Shown here one piece after another: positions 56,712-64,000 of a stretch of 64,000 bases of DNA. The notes beneath the pieces are model-generated. The model ran no database searches. It saw only the letters and a program-made list of their open reading frames with translations, and had not been told where the DNA came from. The first letter of the stretch is position 1. Each line of letters opens with the position of its first letter. The stretch comes from Gnetum montanum (Eukaryota > Streptophyta > Gnetopsida > Gnetales > Gnetaceae), in contig MNCI01024958.1 of NCBI GenBank assembly GCA_015680685.1, positions 147,461 to 211,460 on the forward strand. Direction: 5' to 3'. Position numbers and translations under genes: made by a program.

Positions 56712-57089
56712 TCAGAGGGCTAGCATTGCAATGGCATCGACTATGGTGCTCTTAGTTTGGGGTATATGTTGGATATTAATGTCTATAAATTGTTGTAGTA
56801 GTTTTCTTCCTAGGTCATAGTAAGGCTGTAAATGTTTGGCTCTACATGCATAAATCTCAATTATTTGATTTACCACAAGTTGTGAATTACCTTTGATCAT
56901 TAAGCATTCTATTCCTAGGTGACAAGCTATCATCATCCCTCTAATCAAATCCTCGTACTCCGCTATATTGTTGGTACATGGAAATTCAAAATGACAGGCG
57001 AAGGGCTGGATTTCACTAAATGGAAATGTTATGATGGTAGTGATACTAGCTCCATGGGCAATTGAAGCTTCATCAAAGTACATGACCAC
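56712..57089 (-). CDS. Second, archaeal-type RNase H of element H (125-aa open fragment)
   Basis: MYFDEASIAHGASI (D present; the usual D-G-A-S is D-E-A-S), FPCTNNIAEYEDLIRGMMIA (catalytic E), IKGNSQLVVNQI (D-S-Q reads N-S-Q) and HIPQTKSTIVDAIAMLA (final D) match the extra RNase H of Tat elements. The stretch is open over 125 codons, unusually well kept. The change at the third catalytic position argues against activity. Confidence 0.8.
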   Translation of the reverse strand: MVMYFDEASIAHGASITTIITFPFSEIQPFACHFEFPCTNNIAEYEDLIRGMMIACHLGIECLMIKGNSQLVVNQIIEIYACRAKHLQPYYDLGRKLLQQFIDINIQHIPQTKSTIVDAIAMLAL

Positions 57090-58640
57090 CTCATAGACCT
57101 CAAGTACTTGGCTAATGATGTTAACATGTTCATCAGGAAATTCTAGATCAATGGTTGCATGGTCATTACCTCATGAAGAAATAAGTTATGTAGCTATAGC
57201 TTAACCTTTTGTTGAGGCTTGTGAGACATAATGAAGGTCAAACTTTGTTGTTATGGCTTTTTAATAGGCTATACGATTGCTCTCATAGATATTGGTTATT
57301 ATGGCTCTAAGCATATTGTCTTTCCAAATGATGTTGACCTAGCTCCTAAATAGGTAGTGTATCCACTTCTTCAATGAGAAGACTAGTGCTAGACAATACT
57401 TCTCTACTTTAGTGTATCAAGTCTCATGAGAAACTAATGCATGGCTTAGGTAGTACATTGGCAACTCTGCTCCATCATCTTGTCTTTGATAAAGTAGAGA
57501 GGCGATGAATGCATCAAAGATAGCAAGGTAGATATAAAAGGGCTAATCCTTTTGTGGTGGATAGATCATTCCTAGTTGTGCTAATTCTTACTTCAAGTTT
57601 TCAAAGGCTTCTTGGCATTAAGCCATCCACTCACAGTGAACTCCTTTCTTAAGCAAGTGTTGCCTGGGTTGTAGTTTATCTGTGAGCCTAGTGATGAACC
57701 TACACATAAATTGTAATCTACCTTGTAGTCCCTAAAGCTCCTTAAGATTAGTTGGTGCTACCAAGTTAGATATGGCTTTAACCTTATCAAGACTGACATG
57801 TATCCCTGCTTCAGATACTACAAAGCCAAGCATCTTACTTGCTTTGACACCAAAGACACACTTCTTAGGGTTAAGCCTAAGCTCATATTTGAGGCATCAT
57901 TTATGAACAACGTCAAGATCATGCACATGATCATTGACTACTTTGGACTTAACAACTATATCATCTACATAATCATTGAGTAAACCTAGCATATAATCAC
58001 TTAATATATACATCATAACTCTTTGGTAGGTTGCTTTTGTGTTCTTTAGGCTAAAGGGCATCATGGTATAACAAAAGGTACCCTAAGGGGTCATAAAGGT
58101 CATGTTAAGTTGATGTTTTGGGTTGAATCCTAATATAGTTGTACTCGAAAACCCATCCATAAAGGCTAATAAGGCTTGTCCATCTATCATATCAATAGGT
58201 TGGTCAATACTAGGCAAAGGAGAATCATCTTTGATAGTTGACTTATTTAGATCTCAAAAATCAATGCAAATGCATATACTTCCATTCTTCTTAGGTACTA
58301 CCACTATGTTGGACACCCATTCTATGTAATCAATAGCTCTAATGAAACCATCTTGGTATAGCTTTGTGATTTTATCACAAACTACCAAGGTCAAATTAGG
58401 TCTAATCTTATTAACTTTTTACTTAACTAGTTTGATGCTAGGATCAAGTATGATGTTATGTTGGACTAAACATTGGTCAAGACCTAGCATATCTTCATAT
58501 GACTAGGCAAAGGCCTTAATGTTCTCTTGCAAGACCTTGGTGATGTCTTGAGCCTATTGAGGTTCTAGTGAGGAAATTAGTTTTAGGGTTTTCTTCTCAC
58601 CACTATGTGTTGTGATCAGAACCTCAACTAGAGAGTCTTT
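57090..58640 (-). pseudogene. pol: Reverse transcriptase and RNase H of element H
   Basis: The order on the - strand is AQDITKVLQENIKAFA and YEDMLGLDQCLVQHNIILDP (Tat PR-RT linker), then KLYQDGFIRAIDYIEWVSNI, VVVPKKNGSICICIDF, FMDGFSS and FNPKHQLNMTFMTP. The intact catalytic box YVDD lies at 57960-57971 with DIVVKS after it. The thumb/RNase H text VSLDKVKAISNLVAPTNLKE, FITRLTDKLQPRQHLLKKG and YLSHALVSHETWYTKVEKYC follows. Stops are fewer than in D or F. Confidence 0.85.
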
Positions 58641-61600
58641 AATAATGTCACTAGCTTCTAGGTCAAGGGTTTCGACTAGGTTTTTAGCTAGTCTAGAGGT
58701 TTCTCTATTGAGGCTATGTGGTTGACAAGACTCTTCTGCTGAAGATCTAGGTAATTAGGATCAATGCATTATTCAAAATCACCATGAGGTCCATGTAGGT
58801 TTAATGGAAAGGTGATTAGCTTCCAAGTATTCATACTCCAATCCTGCATATCAACCATGAGCACATTAAGTGACACCTAGGTAAAAATGAGTAAAAAATG
58901 CCAAAATGATATAATAAATCTTAGTAAATATGTTAACACATGCTATTTCAATGTCAAACAAGATGCAAACAAGGTCAACCAAGGCTATAAGAGGTAGTTG
59001 AAAATGAGTAGATTAGAACAAAGGCCATATAAGATAAAATAAAGGTCATGCAAGGTCAAAACAAGTTGAAGTACCGTGAAAGTATGAAAAATAAGGTCAA
59101 ATATTGTTAAATGAGGTTACACTTTTGCCAGTTTTAAGCCTTATTAAGCCATGTTGCTAGTTTAAGGCCTTGGCAAGCCATAGTTACATGGTGTCAAATG
59201 ATGGCCAAGAATTGTCAAACCCCATCACTAAACACCAATCAAAGGCTAAACAAAGGTCTACTGAGGCCATATTAGAAACAATAAGGTAGATATTATGAAA
59301 TTGAAGTTATGTAGAGGCTACATGGGGTCAACTAATGGTAATAAAGGTCAACAATTCATAACAGGGTCAAAACACCATGAGATAAGGTTAAATCAATCAA
59401 AGTGGAATACATGTGGTAAAATGGAGTCAATAATATTTAAAAAGGATTAGATTTTGCTAGTTTTAGGCCTTAGTAGGTCATGTTATGAGGATGTTGGATT
59501 GCTAGGAGATTTTGGGCACTTGAGGGAATTATTTCAAGGTTTTTTTAAGGTAAAATTAACACTTTTTCTTATGACTATGCTAGGTTCTATGCATTCCCCA
59601 ACATAGTCAATACTAATGGACAGTTTTCCAAGCTCAATATGATCAGTTTTGGATTCCTGATGGTTGAGACAACTAGCATAAGGGATGGGTATTAAAGATT
59701 GGTAAGTTTTGGCTTTGTTTTCTTTCTTTCAAAAGCTAAAAATGATGTTTCTATTGGTGACTATGCTGGGCTAGTGTAGTCAAGGCAGGTCCCAATGTAG
59801 TCACATGGAATACATAAATTACTGGGAATTCAGGGTTGAAATTAGTGCTCTGCTAGCTTCCTAGGACAATGTAGGGTCATGGAAGGACTAAATTGACTAC
59901 TCAAAGGTCAAAATTGGGCAATGAAAGTGGTTCTTATGGTATTTCCCATCAGACTACACTAGGTGGAAACAAAGTGAAATTTCACCTAGATGAAGTGGAA
60001 CAAGTTCTAGGCTTCTCCTAAGTTAGTTTTGGGCCATTCCAGAGTGGTATAATGTTGGTCAACCTTGCCACAAAATATGTTTCCACTATGACTATGCTTC
60101 GCCAATGTAGTCATAGGTTTCCCTAGTGTAGTCATGTATAAATTTTGATTTTAGGTTAGTTTCTATACCCAATAGAGCATGCTAATGGAATTTTGAGGTT
60201 ATTGGTGCTATTGGTCAGGGATTCATCTCAAAATTATGAATTCTGGTGGTTGTTTGAGTCTTGGAAAGGTCATATACCTCTTGACTATGCTAGCCTAGCA
60301 TAGGCATGTAATTCCCAAGGTAACTAAGAGGTTTTTAGTGAAAAATGATGAATTCTGGCTTAGTTTTGAGGGTTTTAAGATCTTAGTAGGCTCTAGCAGG
60401 ATTCTAGGTCTTTCTAGGAGCCAATTTTAGCTATTTTGACCCATTTTGATGTTTCCCATGTGGAGTATGCTAGCATCCACTAATGAATACACTAGCCCAT
60501 TATAGGCATATAATTCCCAACATAGTCAACATGCTTGAGATGGAAAATGATGAATTTTATGATGAAAAAAAGCTCCAACAAGGTTCTAGGGTTTTTCAAA
60601 AGTCAATTTGAGTTATTTATGACAAATTTTAGTGTTTTCTATGTGGACTACCTTAGCCTCTACCAATGGCTACTCTGGCCTAGCATAGTCATGCAATCCC
60701 TAGCATAGTTGGAATTGGAAAATGTGTTAAATGGTGAAAAGTAATAAGTCTTGTCTTGATTTTCAATCTAGTAAGGTTCTAAGGTTCTTAAGAAGTTAGT
60801 TTGTCTTGGAAATGACATATTTTAAACTTTTTCATGCATACTATGCTAGGCTTCACTAGTAACTACGTTGACCTAGTGTAGGTAAGTAATTCTCAACATA
60901 GTCAACCTTGGGATATGCATTTTGATAGATTTTTTCTTGATTGATCAACTATCTGGGGTCATCGAGAGTCCTAGGGAGGTGCAAAGGTTACAAAATGGAG
61001 TTCTAGAGGTCCGTTATTGTTCCCATAGTTAATCCTACTTGTAAACACTGTGACTACACTGGGCTAGTGTAGTCATAGCCTTCTTCTAGCATAGTCATGG
61101 GTTTTGACCAATTTTTGACATCATTTGGTGAATTCCACAAAGTATCAAAGCTACAAGGAGCTCTGACATTGATTGTAAGCTTGATGGGTGAGAGAAGGCA
61201 TATTCCATTTTTGACTATGTTGGGCTAGCATAGTCATGCTCCTGGCCAATGTAGTCATGCCCAAGAATCAATCTATGATAAGATTTGAAGCTATTTCAGT
61301 GTTTGGTGATTGTCAATTCTAACTCTTAGCTTCTAATTTTGGCATTAGGGTTTCATGGGTCAATGCTTAGCATAGATGGGTTGATGGGAAGTGGTGAAAA
61401 GCATCATATTCCATTTTACTATGTTGGGCCAAGGTAGTCAAGCTTTAGGCTAGCGTAGTCACATGGAATAACTAATTTTTACATGGATTTTGTGGCTTTT
61501 GACAACTTAATTTACATCCATGTCAACACTTGGTTTCCCACCTTAAGCCTAAGGTTTTACAACATGTATGCAGGATTGGGGACTAGGTTTTGGAAGTGAA

Positions 61601-62030
61601 TGGGATTTGGCACATATTCCAAGGATCTTAAGGATCTATATCCCAATGTACTTAGGCTTGGAAGTCAAAATCCCAGTGTAGTCATTTCTTCTTGGTTCAC
61701 TTGTTGAGCACCTAGTGGGGTCCACATGGAATTGTCAAGTTTGGATTGAATGAATTTTCTCTTACCTAGTGTAGTCTTACTTACTAATGTCATCACTAAG
61801 TGAAGTGTAAGTGGTGGAAGTGTACTATGGAAACCAAGATTTCATGGTGGGCACCTAGGATTAAATTGGTCTTCTTGGCTTAAACTTGCAAAAAATCATT
61901 GTCATTCTACCACTCTAAGGTGTTGCGCTCAAGATTGAAGCTTTTTGCCTACTACTACGACCAGCCGCAATATAGTTACAACCTTTTCTACCCCAAGTGC
62001 TAGCATAGTGATCCCAAGCTTACCAGAATT
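58641..62030. repeat. Field of dispersed dyad repeats, probable long LTR/U3 of the TGAAACACCA type
   Basis: From about 59570 to 62000, strings such as GACTATGCTGGGCTAGTGTAG, GACTATGCTAGCCTAGCATAG and ACTACGTTGACCTAGTGTAG recur every 100-250 bases. Many have GACTA...TAGTC complementarity. The motif class matches U3 of LTRs B and C. Neither LTR border was found. 58641-58860 is degenerate PR-RT linker or flank. Confidence 0.45.
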
Positions 62031-62574
62031 CAAAGATTTTTTTAGTGTTTTCCTACATCAGTTTTCACCATGTTAAGAAGGGAGGCTCCTACCGAGAACC
62101 CTACTTTGGAGGAGGCAAATGGAACTGGTCATGGCCCTTCACAACTCCCATGTCCAAGGATTCAGGAAAGCTCCACCACTACTTATCCCAGGTAGACAAC
62201 CTTAATTTTTTTTCCATGAGAGTTTATTTCATTTCTTAGCCTAAAACCCTTTCATTTTCCTAGATCTAGGCTTTTGTATTTATCAAATTGAAATTTCATA
62301 AAACTCTTGTTGTATATTTAGGTCATGTTTACATGTTTTTGGCATTACTGGTGTTTTGGGTTTTGTTTACATTATGGTATAAATGTTGTTTTCAATGAAT
62401 TCCATGAGTCTTCTACCTTGTCCCACCTAAAAAGCAACAACACTTTTGAATTTTTTCATAAACAATGACTAGTTACTTTAATTTTTTAGACTATGGGATT
62501 ATTAGTTACTATTTTCTAGTTGATTTAGTTTTTAAACCACTTGATTTCACCTTACAATTAATTTTTTATGGTTG
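62031..62574. other. Unassigned stretch
   Basis: The open frame 62045-62239 has no recognisable motif. Confidence 0.35.
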
Positions 62575-62960
62575 TTTCCATTAGTCTGTGTCAAGTGGAT
62601 TTTCAGTTTCTTAGCTATTTTTAGTGTAATTTTGGTATTTTTATAATAGTAAAAGGTTATGATTTTTTATGTTTATGGTTGTGGATTTTTATTTTATCAT
62701 TTGAGGATTCCAATGAATGTGGAATCATCAAATTTGGATGAACGGTTAATTTTTGGCAAGTGTTTCCATAAACTTGTGTGAAATGGATTTTTGGTTATGA
62801 CGACCATGTTTAGGTCACTTTTGTAATTTTTTCTGTAAAAATGGTTAAGCAATTTCATGTTTTCTTATTTTGGGGTTGTAGTTTATGATTTTACAATTCC
62901 AATGACTATGGAATCATCACGTTGAATAAACAGTTAATTGTTTATGAATTTTTTGGTAAA
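62575..62960 (+). repeat. Tandem duplication of about 187 bp
   Basis: TCCATTAGTCTGTGTCAAGTGG at 62578 recurs as TCCATAAACTTGTGTGAAATGG about 187 bases later. ATTCCAATGAATGTGGAATC and ATTCCAATGACTATGGAATC are likewise paired. Confidence 0.5.
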
Positions 62961-64000
62961 GTGATGCAAAATTAAGGTTTTATGGCTATTACACATTTAC
63001 CCCTATGAAGATGGGCAATGTTAACACTTTGGAAAATTTTTCCCATCAATGTCCCATGTTCTCGGAGATTTTTTGAAGTGTTAAGAAGGGTTTATAAGTG
63101 GTTTGGATCAAATTAAAAAAAATTGATATTTTTTGTCAACTATTTACTATAGTCATTCATTACAGTTTTAGTGTTGTTGAATTTTGGTTTATCGACTTGG
63201 GTTGTGTTTTAAGTTTTTTCTAAGTTTGGAATTCAACAAGGAAACCAAAAATTTTAGTTATAAACTATTATTTCCATGTTTTTAATCTTAAACTATCAAT
63301 TCCATGTTTTTGGTTATAAACTATCATTTTCACACTTTTGGGTTTAAATTGTCATTTTTGTTCAAGTGTGAATTGTTCCATTCAGTATTTTTTTCTAAGT
63401 GTTAATGCTCATGTTGTCATGGTAATTGTAAGGCTTTTGCTATTTTAGAATTATTAAGTTTTAGTTTTGGTTTATACAAGGCCATAATGGATATGTGTTG
63501 GATAGTATAGGGCCTTCTTAAAGTCCATCTTGGTCATTATCGAGCTAATGGGATTCTCATGTTGCATTTATGTTCTAGGGCCCAACACTTTGCCTCCAGA
63601 TGAAGATAGAGCACCACTCTCTATGGTTTAGGTCAAGGGCCTCAAAGTTGCTAGCCTATTTGCTATAGAACTTCAATGTGATGGTTTGGTCACACTTGGT
63701 GTCCAAGACAACAACTATCATTGTGGAAACCCTTTTGCCCCACTCATCTAGCATGATCATCAAGTTCCTAATTAACGATTCCAAGGTCTGTGCAGAGGAT
63801 GACACACATGATGACGTGACCACCATGGACACTCGTAAATTGTACAAAATTTGGATGATGCCCAAATTCAACTGGTACAACATTGATAACACCTTGCTAG
63901 TTGGCCATCATGTGCATACCTTATTTTAGAATCCCCTTATCACCATCCACTGTATAGAGGGATATGTGTAATTGTTAAAAATTTCTTTTTAGGTTATCAT
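62961..64000. other. Unassigned stretch to window end
   Basis: Two antiparallel open frames of about 80 codons (63656-63929) overlap. Neither shows a known motif. Confidence 0.35.

Larger units (their letters stand above)
54596..58860 (-). mobile_element. Element H: Tat-type gypsy (RT, RNase H, archaeal-type RNase H, IN C-terminus)
   Basis: On the - strand the order is RT/RNase H, a second RNase H, IN C-terminal module, 3' untranslated region, PPT, and LTR. The second RNase H is the mark of the Tat lineage. Gag and protease are not found upstream of 58640, and the IN zinc finger and core are missing. The LTR (starts TGAAACACCA at 55362) is interrupted at 54591 by copy II. Confidence 0.8.

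Noticed and set aside
63656-63929. Overlapping antiparallel ORFs of about 80 codons as a host gene
   Set aside because: No domain, splice pattern or codon bias visible; cannot choose a strand.

Overview
The window looks like an intergenic stretch of a large, repeat-rich seed-plant nuclear genome. It is AT-rich, and I found no host gene, rRNA or tRNA that I can support. Almost every coding trace is retrotransposon protein broken by stops that read as C-to-T (CpG/CpNpG) decay. A gymnosperm or another large old genome would fit, but the sequence does not identify the species.

Layout. (1) 1-4502: the 3' part of a gag-protease-only Ty3/gypsy element on the + strand, ending in a TGATGAG...CTCATCA-type LTR. 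(2) 4503-7539: the 3' internal end of a Tat-like gypsy element, a 2.16-kb LTR (A) that starts TGAAACACCA, and a primer-binding-like site. (3) 7540-17740: element D, a + strand Athila/Tat-type gypsy with gag, PR, RT, RNase H and IN, all pseudogenised. Two antisense solo LTRs of the TGAAACACCA type (B 9832-11575, E 13907-15490) and one TGATGAG solo LTR with an assembly gap (16652-17363) split it. (4) 17741-21797: LTR C, a PBS, and a Tat-like gag/protease. (5) 21860-25712: a - strand coiled-coil-like remnant fused to element F, an inverted relative of D. (6) 25713-31430: two tandem - strand 3' ends of a chromodomain gypsy (Tekay/Del type), interrupted by a TGATGAG solo LTR and a 520-bp solo LTR. 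(7) 31783-36620: a Ty1/copia element (SIRE/Maximus-like) with its 3' LTR. (8) 36621-47220: mostly unrecognised old DNA with a possible SINE pair and a second 520-bp solo LTR. (9) 47226-54590: a complete - strand gag-protease-only element with both LTRs, PBS, PPT and a perfect ATATG target-site duplication. It sits inside the LTR of (10) element H, 54596-58860, a - strand Tat element with RT, RNase H, an archaeal-type RNase H and the IN C-terminus, but no IN core. (11) 58640-64000: a + strand field of repeated dyad motifs like those in the TGAAACACCA LTRs, then unassigned DNA.

Biologically this is an insertion stratigraphy rather than a pathway. Three observations stand out. A retrotransposon family keeps gag and protease but no RT or IN, and may depend on a D-like partner that shares its gag and protease. 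The U3 regions of the TGAAACACCA LTRs carry arrays of short dyads whose core word differs between copies while the architecture stays the same. The TGATGAG LTR promoter keeps a CpG-rich palindrome just upstream of the TATA box.
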